Notes: generated from the sequence alone by a model not told the origin. A stretch of 64,000 bases of DNA from Dryococelus australis (GCA_029891345.1 CM057005.1:67837760-67901759); one strand, 5' to 3'. Shown: positions 10,481 to 22,569, numbered from the stretch's first letter. Program-made: numbers and translations.

Positions 10481-10688
10481 GATTACTCGCCTGCTACCAC
10501 GACGAATCGGGTTCGATTCGGGGTGGGGTCAGTGTCGTGCCGGACGATGCCACTGGTCGGTGAGGTTTCTCGGGGATCTCCCGTTTCCCCCGCCCTTATA
10601 TTCTCGCGCTGCTCCATACTAATCTCGCATCACCCTCATTGCCTCTTAAGATGTTAAGAGCCGCCCAAATATCTTCACTCTCTTTTAG
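10481..10688 (+). mobile_element. SINE family S1, remainder of split copy
   Basis: Continues from the head at 9,829-9,852: GATTACTCGCCTGCTACC, B box GGGTTCGATTCGG, GTGCCGGACGATGCCACTGG, TCGGGGATCTCCCGTTTCCC and CACCCTCATTGCCTCTTAAG. The inserted element separates the A box from the B box. Confidence 0.88.
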
Positions 10689-11040
10689 TTCAACACAGGG
10701 TGGACTCCTCATTTCTGCATTCGAACTACAATTACTTTTTCATTAAATGCTGCTCCAGTTTAACACCGGGTCAGGTAGGAAGGGATTCAGTTCACGTTTT
10801 TTTTTTCCGCAGGTTAGTAATTGGTTAGAAGTCTTCGGGGCGTGTCTAGAAAAATCTGTGATCCAATAGGGACATATATATGTGGTTGAAGTTTAACTTG
10901 TTTTCAAATGAATTCGAAAAATCTCCGAGTCTCGCGTTTCACGCGAGGCACTGCCCATTTTGCTGCACGACTCAGGAAACACTGCCAACTTAGAAGAAAG
11001 AACAGCGTCAAATACAGAGCTCGGAATGAGGCGAGAAGTT
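10689..11040. other. Stretch without recognised feature
   Basis: Mixed DNA between two SINE copies. Nothing was recognised. Confidence 0.5.
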
Positions 11041-11280
11041 TTTTATCTGCTCTTAAGCACGGCGTCTTGATTGCCAGTGAAGGTGAAACGAGGAGGATAC
11101 CAACGGAGCAGCGGTGAAATGCAAAGGCGGGGGGAAACAGGAGCACCCAGAGAAATCCCGCCGATCACCAGCAACTTTCTCACGTTTCCCACATGCGAAC
11201 ATACAGGCGACCCTGTGAGCAATAGAACTTGATTTTCATTGGTGCGAGGCGAGTATCTGACTATTTAACGCTGTGGCCCC
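11041..11280 (-). mobile_element. SINE family S1, old diverged copy
   Basis: The order of blocks matches S1 on the minus strand (CTCTTAAG-CACGGCGTCTTGA, GGCGGGGGGAAACAGGAGCA, GAGAAATCCCGCCGATC, GTGCGAGGCGAGTATCTGAC, GCTGTGGCCCC). Identity is low, so this is an older copy than 6,964-7,217. Confidence 0.75.
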
Positions 11281-11875
11281 AGCTCGGTGGATAACATTTT
11301 TAACATATGTTAAAGGCTGTTATAAAATAACTTTATATATATATATATATATATATACACCTAATCTATATCGATAGTAACAAGTAAAATTGAAGTGCGT
11401 GTCTGTTATTTCAAAATCAATACCAATATCTAAGCGTAATTTGCTATTTAAACGATGTTGAAGCTTAAATAACTCTTTTTAAATTGTTTGTCTGTCTAGA
11501 TGTTTCTCCAGAATAGGCTCCGAAACGGCTAAATCTATTTTGATAAAACTTTCAGAGACCGTAAAATGTATTTCTATTTAATATCTGGTCTTTATTTCAT
11601 CTAGATATCTCAAATGGTTACGATGTAACTTAATCTTTCATACAATTGTGTTTATGTTTCATATATTTTTTTGCACAATGGTTATTGTCAAAAAGTATTG
11701 TTGAAACAACAATATTTTTTAAAATAATCATCGATATAATACGCATCATTGAAAAAGATACATTAGGTTTTGGAAAACATAGTAAAATAACATATTGTCA
11801 AACAACCAACACTAACACGACGAAAAACTATTTCCGATAATAAAGTAACATTCTTCCAAACCAATTATATAGGCA
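11281..11875. other. AT-rich stretch with a short (TA)n
   Basis: Very AT-rich. A (TA)11 run lies at about 11,334-11,356. No gene was recognised. Confidence 0.6.
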
Positions 11876-12420
11876 TGTATTTCAATAACTCCATGAAACC
11901 TAAACGAAGCGATATATGTATTTTAAACATAAAGCCTGAGCGAAGCGATCGTGGCCTGTATTTTAACAACTTTCCTTATAACGAGGGCCAGATACGATGC
12001 CAGCGTGACTGGGTCTTCCAGCCTGGTGAGCACCGCTCCTCTTATGGTTTCCTCGTACAAACACCGTGGGTTCTCCGCGTCCGCTTGTGCAGGCCAAGCC
12101 TGCACAGCAGCGTTTTTATTTTAACATTTCGGACGACATGATGGTTTCTAAATTTGCAAAGTTCCCGGTGGCACCTGAGATCAAAAGAGCCGATTTAGCT
12201 TTTTGTTTGTGGGGGCTAACGTAGTCTGATTAGAAAGCAGAGCTTCAAGTATGACCTTTCAATAGGTATCGGCCACCTGGAGAGGAGGTTTGGAGAAGCC
12301 AGCGCCGATTCCACCGGGAACTTTGTATTTTAATAACTCCATAACACCCAAGCTAAGCAAAATTTATATTCTAAACATATGTAAACAAATTATAAAGTCC
12401 GCCCGAACGAAGTTGCCGGC
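11876..12420. repeat. Segment flanked by related direct repeats
   Basis: Sequences at 11,876-11,965 and 12,308-12,420 are related (TATTT-AATAACTCCAT followed by A-ACC-AA-C-AAGC, then a CGAA-GAAG block). They enclose a GC-richer segment of about 340 bp with no recognised domain. It could be a transposon with direct terminal repeats or a duplicated repeat. The class is unknown. Confidence 0.4.
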
Positions 12421-12852
12421 ACAGCTCGATCATTAATAATTAGTAGTAGTAGTTATATTTACAAGTATAAACAGCTGGGTCACGTACAGATACATGAGTG
12501 AAGAGAAGTTTACTAAACACGCGTTATTGCCCAGGAGACGGAGAGGCCCAGGAAAACTGAAGAAGAGGTGTTCTTATACTGAGACTGGAAGAGGCGTAAT
12601 CGTCTGATTCAGGAAAGATTACGACGATGCTGATATTTCTGCTGGATGGCTAAATACGACGGAATCTTCTGATTTTAAAGGGTTCCGAACTACTTAAACA
12701 CTAGAGATCCATCCAGCCTGCTCGCAAAATTAGCTTAGTCCCGTGTACGGAATTATATATATATATAATTAAAAATCAACATGGCTTCTTACGTGACTAA
12801 ACAACACGCACACATTAAGAGTCCTATGTACCGAAACGTTTTCGGTGAAATC
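12421..12852. other. Stretch without recognised feature
   Basis: AT-rich with a short (TA) run near 12,757-12,769. Nothing was recognised. Confidence 0.5.
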
Positions 12853-13231
12853 GATGTTTGCGCGTAAGCGTGCATCTCGGTGAATAAAAGTTATGGAAAT
12901 ATGACTTATCTATGTCCCTATTTTTTTACTTTTGTAATATTAAATGTATTCTTGGAGAAAAACATTCGTGAATATGGTCAAATATCGCATTTTTAAAGCT
13001 TGCCTATGCAGTTTCCTTAAGCGGCAAGAGAAAAGTACAAAGATACGGGCGTAGTTTAATCTGTGGTCTTTCATCGCGTGAAATAAAACCCCACTGTTAC
13101 AGATCTGATTTGCACAGTACAGCCTCACGACAGAAACAATGCACGCTTTGCACGTAGAAGCGATGAGGCGCTAGGCGTGCGTGTAACTGTCGCCCGTATC
13201 GCTCTCTCGCTTCTTGACCTTGGACGCGCAG
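12853..13231 (+). repeat. Unclassified interspersed repeat H, copy 2
   Basis: Aligns with H copy 1 (1,553-1,965) from TTTGCGCGTAAGCG to TCTTGACCTTGGACGCGCAG, including GGTCAAATATCGCATTTTTA and CCCCACTGTTACAGATCTG. Confidence 0.78.
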
Positions 13232-13452
13232 TTACATTCTCCCCTTAATTTTGTAAGTGTTGTTGCAAGTATTTCTACGAACGAGAGAAGAAGTCTGGCT
13301 CGAGACGCAAATGTTTAAAATCAGGAACAAACGGCTGCCGGTTGGTCTTCAGCGTGACATGCTCGCCGTACAGTTGAAACAGTAAATACTGGTTCAAATC
13401 GAGGAAATTGCCCCAGTGACGTCGTTACAAATATTGCTCATTATTTCAGTTA

Positions 13453-13871
13453 TAGGCTGTTCACGATAAAATTAGCACTTCTGAAAGCCCTGCTTAAGAT
13501 CCGCTTGTATACACGCGTGTATTCCCCCGCCTTGCGTAAAACTAACTTTACCATGCGACTCCTCACTTTATTCACGCTTCGGTCAAATGAAACTCCGAAA
13601 TTTTTAAGAAAGCAAATGCTTTACAAATCTGCTAATTTTTACACTTCGATGCATAAACAAAACAGAAAGCGAAAGAAATGAGTTTCAGTTATCACAAATG
13701 GTTACCTAACACTTTTCATTCGAAGTTAAGTTATGGAACTCTTTCCATCCATAGTTACCAACTTTACTGGGCGAATGTCACTCAGTGCACCCATTAAAAT
13801 ATATGCATGCAGGAGCGGTGACTTTTTTCGAAGGTTCATTTCTAAAGTGCTCACGTTATCGTGAAGTCTTT
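13453..13871 (-). mobile_element. MITE family A copy, reverse orientation
   Basis: TAGGCTGTTCACGATAAAAT at the left, preceded by TA. It carries the reverse complement of the A body (ATCACAAATGGTTACCTAAC, GTTACCAACTTTACTGGGCG) and an altered right end GCTCACGTTATCGTGAAGTC. Confidence 0.87.
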
Positions 13872-14363
13872 GCTTTAATTCACACGGCCTCTCCATCCAG
13901 TAACATCTTACTGAGTACATTTTCAGCGAGTAAAGTTTCTTGATTGGGATCTATCTTCTGTTCTACGGCGTAGCTCCCTGAAACCGTGTATGTACGAGTC
14001 AACATTTTACACCAAATCATGAAATGAAAATTGCACGACTATGTGAACTACAACTACTAGTATAGCAGCAGCGGGAAATTCATACGTTCATTTACAAATA
14101 CAATTCGTCCTATTGTCTAGCACAACTTCTGCATTTGCAAATGAGCGCTACGGTAAGAACCAGCATTCATTTCGTCGCCTCAACTTTACAACGAACCAGC
14201 ACGTTGGCAGCTTCAATACGTAAAAGTACAATAAAACGAAGCCATTTAAGTTTTTTTTTTTTTTTTAATTAGCACATTGTTAGTTTTGAAGAATTTTAAC
14301 GTCGCTGCCTGATCCGGGACCGGCCGAGTGAAATTATAGGGTTTTACATTTTTTTTTCCCGAT
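13872..14363. other. Stretch without recognised feature
   Basis: AT-rich with poly-T tracts near 14,250 and 14,350. No gene was recognised. Confidence 0.5.
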
Positions 14364-14715
14364 ATAGTTGTTTGCGCAAATACGCGTATCTCGTAGATAA
14401 ATGTTCTGCAAATACGACTTTTCGTCTGAAAAAAAAAAAAAAAAAAAAAACAATTATCCATGAAAAATATTCGTGAATATGGTCAAATATCGCATTTTTA
14501 AAGCTTGTCTACGCGGTTTCCTTAAGATACGGGCATAGTTTAATCTGTGGGCTTTCACCGCGTGTAATAAATCCCCACTGTTGCAGATCTGAATTTCACA
14601 GTACAGCGTCACGATGGAAACACTGCACGTTTTGCGCGTAGGGGCGATGAGGCACTAGGCGTGCGTGTTAGTGTCGCCCGTATCGTTTACTCGCTTCTTG
14701 ACCTTGGACGCGCAG
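14364..14715 (+). repeat. Unclassified interspersed repeat H, copy 3
   Basis: Aligns with copies 1 and 2 from TTTGCGCAAATACGCGTATC to CTTGACCTTGGACGCGCAG. It is interrupted by a pure A tract (about 14,429-14,450) and lacks a short GCAAGAGAAAAG segment found in the others. Confidence 0.78.
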
Positions 14716-14892
14716 CTCCACTTCTCTTCAAAGGACAGAAATTGTCTTTTTAATTGAAAGCGATATCGTTAGAATGTGGCCTCAACATATCAAAAAATAT
14801 TTAGCATGAAGAATCTTATCATCCTGCACTAGGCATCGACCTTAAGCACTCAGCAACCAACGTCTCGTTTCTACATAATTAGTGATCATTTG

Positions 14893-15321
14893 TATAGCCT
14901 ATTCGCGGTTTCTTCGCAATTTTTAAATCAAACCTTCAAAAAATCACCCCATGTATAACATGTTCAGTTATTTCCTAAATATGCCATGTATCCCAAACGT
15001 TTTATACTTCTGATAACATAAAATTATCTTATTTTTCGTTAAATTGAAATTCTATCTATAGTTTGTTTATAAATTATAATATTTCATTTATGATTAGTAT
15101 GAATAAAAACAGTGGGAAATGGTGTGTGTTGGTAGCGCCTAGTAAGAAATAGTTTTCATGGAAAATATTATTAGAACCGAGTGCGCACGAATTCGGTGCG
15201 TTGTCCTTTGGTGTAATTTTCTAGACTTAGTTAAGCTTTGTTTACACGAGGCGGAGAAATATCCTAGAAGTAGTAATTTAGCAAGGCTTCAGAAAAGTGT
15301 GAAGTAACCGTGAATGGATTA
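14893..15321 (-). mobile_element. MITE family C copy, reverse orientation
   Basis: Left end TAGCCTATTCGCGGTTTCTT and right end GAAGTAACCGTGAATGG bracket the reverse complement of the C body (CTAGTAAGAAATAG-TT, GAATTCGGTGCGTTGTCC, CTTCAGAAAAGTGTGAAG). Confidence 0.82.
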
Positions 15322-16619
15322 CATATATTAACTTCGTTTCGCAAAGAGATCGGCGATTAAAAATTGTATCGTAATTGAAATAATTATTGTGAGAGTGTTG
15401 ACAGGAGAGTAAATGTTCCAGCTTTCCGTAGTAGTGCCTCTCTTACAGGCGTGACAGTAAAAATCTAAGTTGAACTGATTTGTTATCTTAAGAAATGGCA
15501 CAAAATTTACAGTAAACACGGAACTCCAGTATAGGTATGATGTGGAGGTCCATAGGGGGCCATTGCAATTCTAATAGAGTCCCTAGAACCCAAGGGGGGG
15601 AGGAGGTCCTGATACCCACAATCCCGGAGGCTTCTGTGGCCGGTATCTCAAACATTGCCTACATAGTACATACAGGCACCGTTTGCAAACGCTAGTTTGG
15701 TGCTCTGGGCCCCTTAATTTAGGCAATGTTACAAGACTTTTGACAGCAGCGGGTTGCCAGCTTGCAGGCATCACACATTGATCTGACGGTTCACAACCAG
15801 GAAAAAAAAACGTTTTAGTAATACATTTTAGAATGAGATAAACTCCAAACAAGAGCGCACTTACGCCAAGCTTGTATCGGATCACATCTTATAGGATACG
15901 CCCTGAAGGGCACTGATAAAATAGCAAACTCACGAAAAAAAACGCCGAATGGCACTGTGCTAGTTGTGAGGTAGAACTAGCCAATCAGTGGCGCAGGCGC
16001 TCGGGACTGAGTAAGTCCAAGGAATTCACTGAATCCACGAAGTTTTCTTCTATAACAAAATTAAATCTTTAACCGGCGTGGCAATATTTTTTTACTGTAC
16101 TGCTTTCGTACCGACACCCACGAACCCGTTGGAAGTTCACAAAATATTCAACATACTGTGTATGATTAATTTCAAGTGGACAGTGCACTAGATGTTTTTA
16201 CAATATGATTGCGGTAGTTACCTATATCTGGAAAATTTTCCACGCCTCAAAAATCTTCAAGCCCGGGACTTCTGGACTCCCGGACAGCCGCTCACAAGAA
16301 AGGGGGAAATGGTTAAACGAATAATAACTGAATAATTGGTGACGAAATTTCTAAACGCGAACATTTTCCTGCTATGATGGGATAGTTTTGCACAAAACCC
16401 CTGAGATCAATTCAAAAGCAAATACATTTCAGCTTTGAAAAATTTGTCGCAGTACGAGTCTCGACACAGAAAACCTTTTATTCTATGATTTGTCAGAAAC
16501 TGTTTACAGCTAAATGGAGTTTTTACCTTCGTACACGCATTCACATTTTACGAGAACACTAAAACTCAAAAGTGCGGCACATTCAACCGCTTAATGTATA
16601 TGTATATGAACCATTCCAA
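15322..16619. other. Stretch without supported gene
   Basis: Mixed DNA. A 100-codon minus-strand frame at 15,583-15,885 has no recognisable domain. Nothing else was recognised up to the virus-like fossil. Confidence 0.5.
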
Positions 16620-18409
16620 GCAGGTCTGTATACATTTCCATCGAAAATGAGGATTGCTATACAAAATCACAATATGTACATTTTGCCATCGAAATCAAGT
16701 TTAAGGTTTTGAGGAACAATAAAAATGACAGCCATGCAACTAATCCAGTAACTACAGGAATAGTGAGAAACATAATACATCATTTAATCGACAGAATTGC
16801 CTGTCTGCTCAATGGTGTTGAAATCGACCAATCACAGGATGTTGGAATTACTTCCATGATAAAGCAATATCTCTCAGAAACTGTAAACAATCTTTATATG
16901 GGGCTAATGGCTGGGTGGAGCAATGCTAATAATTTTACACAACAAATAAAACCCAGATGGAAAATATAAAGTTGTTATACTGTTAAGTATGATACTTTGA
17001 TTTGCTGAGGACTATACACATGTAATATTAAATGCTAAACAAGAATTAGTTATTCTATTTGGTAACATGCATTTGAATGCTTTATACAACACAGCTAATA
17101 AAAAGGAAGTTGTAATATTTGAATTAGAGAGTGTCGAATGGCTAATGCCACATACTGAAACTAACACTCGTGAACATGTAAAGTTTATAAATATATCGAA
17201 AAAGGGAATAATCTGGATATTGTATTCAGGTCGTGGGCTTTGGAGTCATTTCCAACTCTACTGACATCACAAAAAGTTATTTGAAATGTGAAATCAAGTT
17301 TTTCATCTGAGAAACCACAATTTGTCATTATTTGCTTTCAAACAAATAGCAAAATATTAAACTGAATCTAAACAGTCGAGCATATCCCAATACCAATTTA
17401 ATTGCGAACTTTCGAAATGGGGAATTCCTTATTTCCTACAATATGTACTCAAAGTATCAGGAAATGTACTATAACAATATCAGTTCACCGATTCTAGAAC
17501 CTATATAATTTAAAATGAGAGGAACATTATATGTATTTGACGTAAGCGAACAAGACGACACAATTATCAAAGGTGTAATTGATTCATAAATATAAATTAT
17601 TGCAAATATACCCATTCTGGAAAAAATGCAAGCTTATGCATTGATAATTCATGGTAGATTAGCACATTATAATATAAGAGATAAACTGATGAAGATAATG
17701 ACTTGAGTCAGTAGATAACAAGAGACAGTGTTAACAAAGGTTTTGCAATTTGCAAAAAGTTCAATACCCAGAAAAATTTATCATTAAAAAATTAGCTATT
17801 ACTGATATGGAGGAACACACAATGGTATTTAGCTTGAAACCACCATGCCACTGGAAATATCTGAGTCCTAAATATAATAAAAGAAATATATGGGTAATCA
17901 AACACCACCAGGGTCTAAAATGGGAAAGTGGATGTATGGAGTATGAGAATATTGAAGATATTTGCAAACAATGCTTAAATAATTGTTAAATATATGTATA
18001 ATACAATTGTCCTACATTGAAACAATTGCATAAAACATCTGGTTATAAATAGAACATCTTCTCTGCAGAGGAAAACTCTTGATTAATGCTAAATTGACTA
18101 TTGATGACTGACTGGGGTGAAACAGATAACGATTCTCCCCCTGAGCCACCAGTGAATATTATAGAAGTAATGTGGCATTATCTGGGATGAGAGAACTATC
18201 TAGTGGAATTTAGTATATAAATGTACTTGGTTTGTGCAAGTCAATACTTTGTAAAGATGGCTCAAGACAATAACAAGGTCATGTGCTTGTGCATACAAAA
18301 ATCGAAGTGTAAATTGAAGATTATCGAGTTACTCACACACTGGAGTAAACCTTTTACAAAATGTTTTGGGGTGAAAAATTGTAATGATTTAATATCTTGT
18401 CCAGATTAA
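16620..18409 (+). pseudogene. Virus-like DNA element fossil with capsid-type region
   Basis: Plus-strand fragments resemble a protein set seen in insect genomes and attributed to DNA-virus-derived or Polinton/adintovirus-like elements. About 16,620-17,690 holds capsid-like pieces, with short matches such as IACLLNGVEIDQ and EKPQFVIICFQTN. About 17,740-17,990 holds a second protein with the recognisable pattern KPPCHWKYLSPKYNKRNIW and GLKWESG. A small frame lies at 18,221-18,409. It is clearly broken, with roughly ten or more breaks, and no large intact frame remains, so it looks old. Its composition is more AT-rich than its surroundings. The family assignment rests on recalled similarity only. 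Confidence 0.5.
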
Positions 18410-20460
18410 CAAAATGCCCTATGTTCGAATACAACTCTATCATCTAAGAAATGTATTCGCACTTTTTCTGCTTTTACCAGAATGTATAATACTACTGCAA
18501 GACAATCAAACAGATGGAAATACTTCAAATATTGTCAGGGTGAAGACATAATCTATTATGTAAACATCTATTGTTCTCAATATGTACTTTATAATACAAA
18601 TGTAGCTAAATAAATGGTTTAAATTTTTTTTTGTTTTACTGACCTTATGAATACACTAATTGTAATATCCACATATAAACTATTTCTGCCTATGTAACCT
18701 TTGACTATGTGCATTTAACAATAAAGGTTTGTGGGCGGGATATTGATTAAATAATAGTAAATTTGAAAGCGATATAATACTTAAATGGTCATTTCAAACA
18801 AATAATGTACTCGAATTGCTTCCTAGAATTGTCTAAAGCTGCCTATAAAATGTATGTGTCTTTCAGTTCCATTTTAGACTTGGAAAAGTAGGGAAGCAAT
18901 GATGGCTTTGCTGTATTGCTTTTGTGGTAATGAATGTACAGTTCTGCAGAACTTATGACGACACAAAAGAATACCTCATGGAATGATAAATTCAAGCAAA
19001 CAGTTTCAGTGTGATTTCTGTCAGACAGTTTTCTCAAGCTGATATTTTTAAGAGACATTGTAAAGTTTGCATAATTGGTTCTCCACATCCGCAATCGCCT
19101 ATGCGATATATGGAATTTGCGTGACTTGTTATTTAATAGTTTGAATTCCTTTTGTCGCATTTTTAATATATATTTTTTAGAATTACTGGAGATTAAGTAA
19201 TTGTGGGTGAGATGTAATAATTACATTTTTTTACATGATTTGAACACCAACAAGTATGAAAATGGAAGTGGTCGAGAAATGGATGTACTCTGAAAGTAAA
19301 GGAGATGGGAGTGTTTAAGAAATTCTTGCGAATGAACTCTGAAAGTAATAGAATGAGGGAGAATCTTGAGAAAGTCTAGCTGAACTTGAAAAACTCAGAA
19401 TGGCGGGACAGGACAAGGTTGTCAGAAGGGAACGAGGTTTGGGACAACTTCAAGTAAACTGACTCTTGCCCTGCAGAGCAAGACTAAGGAATGTCTTGTG
19501 GCGAGCTTCACTAGCTGACATCGACAAAATATTTTAAAACAGTTTCCAAGGAAATACAAACTTATAAATAACTTGATTAAAAAATCTAGTATTACTTAAA
19601 AAAAATTACTGCAACTGTGAATCAACACATTAATGTCTGTTGAAAAGAGATGTTATTCTTCAACTATATGTTGAAATTGATGGTATACACGAAGTCTGTG
19701 TATTGCAGTGAACTGCTGTAACATACCTTTTACGCACAATTAAAAACAATTTTTTTATGAAACTGTTTCTGGACAAAATTTTGAGAGCATTCTCTGAAGC
19801 AGTTTTATGGTGTAAACTAACATCAATGTTATAACATGAAACTGAAAGGGCTGTGGAAATGGGAGAATCTTGAGAAATCCTGTGAAAAATATGTTGATTA
19901 TCCAGTAAGGGAACAAACCTGTTTACTAGGTCGATACACCTTGGTGAGCACGTTTACCACAAAATCGAACACTCAGGCTGTTGGAAAACATATTTTAAAT
20001 AGCATAATATTTGTTACACATATCTATGTTTTACAAAATGGAATCCATTTTGAAGTATTTGTCCTGTGTATAACTAATATTCTTTACTGTACTTCTCAAA
20101 GTGAAATTTTAGATTGTAGTTTTTACACATACAAGTTGGAATTGTTTGTCTTGGTTTTAAATGTACGTGATTCCAAGTAGTTTTTTAGTAAAGAATACAG
20201 ATTTATTGGATTATGTACACTTTACATTATAATGTTTGAAACAATATTTTAATAATATTTTTAAGATACTGTTATAAGAATGTCAATTAAATTTGCAGCA
20301 TTTTAAATAACTTGTAGGTTACACTTCATTAAGTTGTTTACTGAGGGATGAGACTTATTTGTTATTCCACAAAAAAATATATAAAATGATTTTGGTCTCA
20401 ATTGTTGTATTAACATTTAATGTTTTGGAAAATATTATAAAAATGAATTCCCTTTATATT
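18410..20460. other. AT-rich stretch without supported gene
   Basis: Very AT-rich with poly-T tracts. Frames at 18,843-19,160 (minus) and 19,836-20,180 (plus, 114 codons) have no recognisable domain. The left part may belong to the element at 16,620-18,409, but nothing shows this. Confidence 0.45.
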
Positions 20461-20730
20461 CCACTTGGGTGTAGCATTTGAAAGCTACTCGGTGAGCCAG
20501 GCTTGTCTCGACAGGTGAGTTTTCCTCCTCACCAATGCAGTTCCCCGACCTGTAATGATGTGAGATATTGGAGAAGCTTCTTTGTCCCTAGCAGGAGCGC
20601 ATCGGAGGGGAGGACTCGTGTATTCTGCTTGGTTATCGGAGAGGTTAGTTCCAAGCGAATAGACGAGCTGGCTGCAAGGCCTGAAGCAGTGATCACGTCC
20701 CATACACTTACAGTTTTCTGTTGTTATTAG
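20461..20730 (+). other. CpG-richer segment with splice-like signals
   Basis: A local rise in GC and CpG in an AT-rich region. It contains a good 5' splice match (GACAG/GTGAGTTTTCC, cut at about 20,513), a 3' splice-like TTTGTCCCTAG (about 20,591) and a weaker GAGAG/GTTAGTTCC. It could be a non-coding first exon or promoter-proximal region of a host gene, or chance. Overlapping open frames on both strands are not supported. Confidence 0.25.
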
Positions 20731-21504
20731 GTTTGATTAATTGAAACATTTTAATTATTAATTTACGTTCGATAGGCTTTTCACAACAGGTTTTCGCATT
20801 AGACGAGTGATAGAGATGCCGGCATACACTTTTGTATCAGCTGCGGTACTACGTTTTCACGTGTGTTATAACAAAGTACATGTGTATGGTTTAATTATAT
20901 AGTGAGTTTGACTACAAATCATGTGTTTTTATAAGTTTGTGAAATGTGAATTTATTACATCTGGGTTCGTGGGCGATAAGAGAGTAATTTAGAGTGCGAT
21001 GGTTATTTAATTCCTGGATGGGTTTAAAATCTCTTTTTCCTGTGTTAATACTTAAATAATTTGTTGTAGGATTTTGTGTGTTCATTCTGATCATTAAATT
21101 TTTTTTTTCATATTTTGAACATGTGAAATTCTTTCAGTGTGATTTAATATGCATGTGGTTACCCCTTGTTTTGTGTCACTCATTTGGGTGTTTGAAATAT
21201 TGTTAAAGAAATTCGTTCATATTTCGTTACAATATTAATATAAATTTTGTGTTCCGTTCTGTTGTGTGCAGTGTAATCTGCTTAAGTTGTTTTAATGAAT
21301 TTGTCTCTTGCAATGCATTTTTCATTTACTACTTACTATCATTTCATATTTGTTTTGTGTGACATGCATTTTCTCTTGTGGAAATCATATGATTAAAGTA
21401 AATTTTAATGTTTCGTATTTATTTCATTTGATTCAACACCAAAATAGTATTTATTTCAGTAGTTTCGCATATCTAATCAATCGCGAGTCGTCATTGTGCA
21501 TTCA
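20731..21504. other. Stretch without recognised feature
   Basis: AT-rich. Nothing was recognised. Confidence 0.5.
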
Positions 21505-21582
21505 GAGAGCGAGCTGAATGGAGCTCCAACACCTCAGTATCCCTCTAGACGTGCTATGGCGATCATCGATGAGCTTTTATGT
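21505..21582 (+). CDS. Candidate internal exon of an unknown host gene
   Basis: A 78-bp segment bounded by TGTGCATTCAG (3' splice-like) and T/GTATGTACG (5' splice-like). Exactly one frame is open, reading ESELNGAPTPQYPSRRAMA followed by IIDELL. Its composition is far more balanced than the AT-rich flanks. I do not recognise the protein. It may equally be a transposon remnant, because the frame stays open a little beyond both splice sites. Confidence 0.3.
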
Positions 21583-22310
21583 ATGTACGTATTTTTATCG
21601 TGTGTTTGATTAATGAAAAGTCTATTAGTTAGCACTTGTTTAATTTATTCTGGTATTTGAAATATAATATATTTATGTTGCAATATTAATATAATTTTTG
21701 TGTTCCATTTGGTAATAGCACAATTAAAGTCGGTTTAATTAATATGTGTTTGGTTCTGTCGATTACGTGATTAAAGTGGAGATCAGTTACTTTGCAAAGG
21801 AAAATTGTTTCATTCCATAATCACATGATTAAAGCAATTCGTTCGGTAACCTATCTGATCGTAGTGAGCCAGATCATACCCACATGCATGTGTTCCACTC
21901 ACAAACAAAAATGTATGTTATACCACTCTTACACCAACATTAACACATATAAGCAATTACAACCCACTCCTCTTGTCAGTCGAATATAGTAAGTCACAGA
22001 GGACACATCGATGATGCTCCATCATCCTTTTAACACCAAAAAAATAACTTTAAAAAATTAACATGAAACTATAAAGAATAGGCAAAAGAGATTTGATATC
22101 AAACAAATACACTAATTCATTTTATTTATTAATCAACAACTAATCGACTATTATTTTATCGATATGTATGAACATAGCTATTAATCGTATAATCGATTAT
22201 CTGCTCCATCCTCATGTCATTTCTAATGAAGTGAAACAGAACAACCTGGCCCCCTCTACTCATTCATGTACAGACAGCCTCTGCATAAATTAATTATCTT
22301 CATAACTTAC
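21583..22310. other. AT-rich stretch without recognised feature
   Basis: AT-rich, with a few ATCGAT-like short palindromes near 22,130-22,200. Nothing was recognised. Confidence 0.5.
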
Positions 22311-22357
22311 TTGGTATCCATCAATTGTACGTTATTTTTAAGTTTCTTGACGTCCAT
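22311..22357 (-). CDS. Candidate first coding exon of an unknown host gene
   Basis: On the minus strand an ATG at 22,355-22,357 (context ACAAATATGG) opens a frame reading MDVKKLKNNVQLMDT, which runs straight into a strong 5' splice match CCAA/GTAAGTTATG at 22,310/22,311. A CCAAT box (22,378-22,382) lies about 20 bp upstream of the ATG. No downstream exon was identified. I cannot name the protein, and chance is quite possible at this length. Confidence 0.3.
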
Positions 22358-22377
22358 ATTTGTCATGCACGATTCTG

Positions 22378-22382
22378 ATTGG
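22378..22382 (-). promoter_or_regulatory. CCAAT box upstream of candidate first exon
   Basis: CCAAT on the minus strand within CAGCCAATCAGAATC, 21 bp upstream of the candidate start codon. This is weak evidence alone. Confidence 0.25.
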
Positions 22383-22569
22383 CTGAGACTGCCAAGTATC
22401 TAATGAAATTTAGAAACAGTTCAATCATCAAATGTTTGATGGAAACTGAAACCGTTCAACTTTTTACACAAATATAGCGGTGTTTATGACGTTTCGATTG
22501 TATCACAAGTGTATAATTTTATTTTACCAAACGTATTGCAAGTAATTTGACGGAAAAATTTGGCAGTGT

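Noticed and set aside
15583-15885. 100-codon minus-strand frame
   Set aside because: No recognisable domain or splice context, and it spans a G-run and an A-run.
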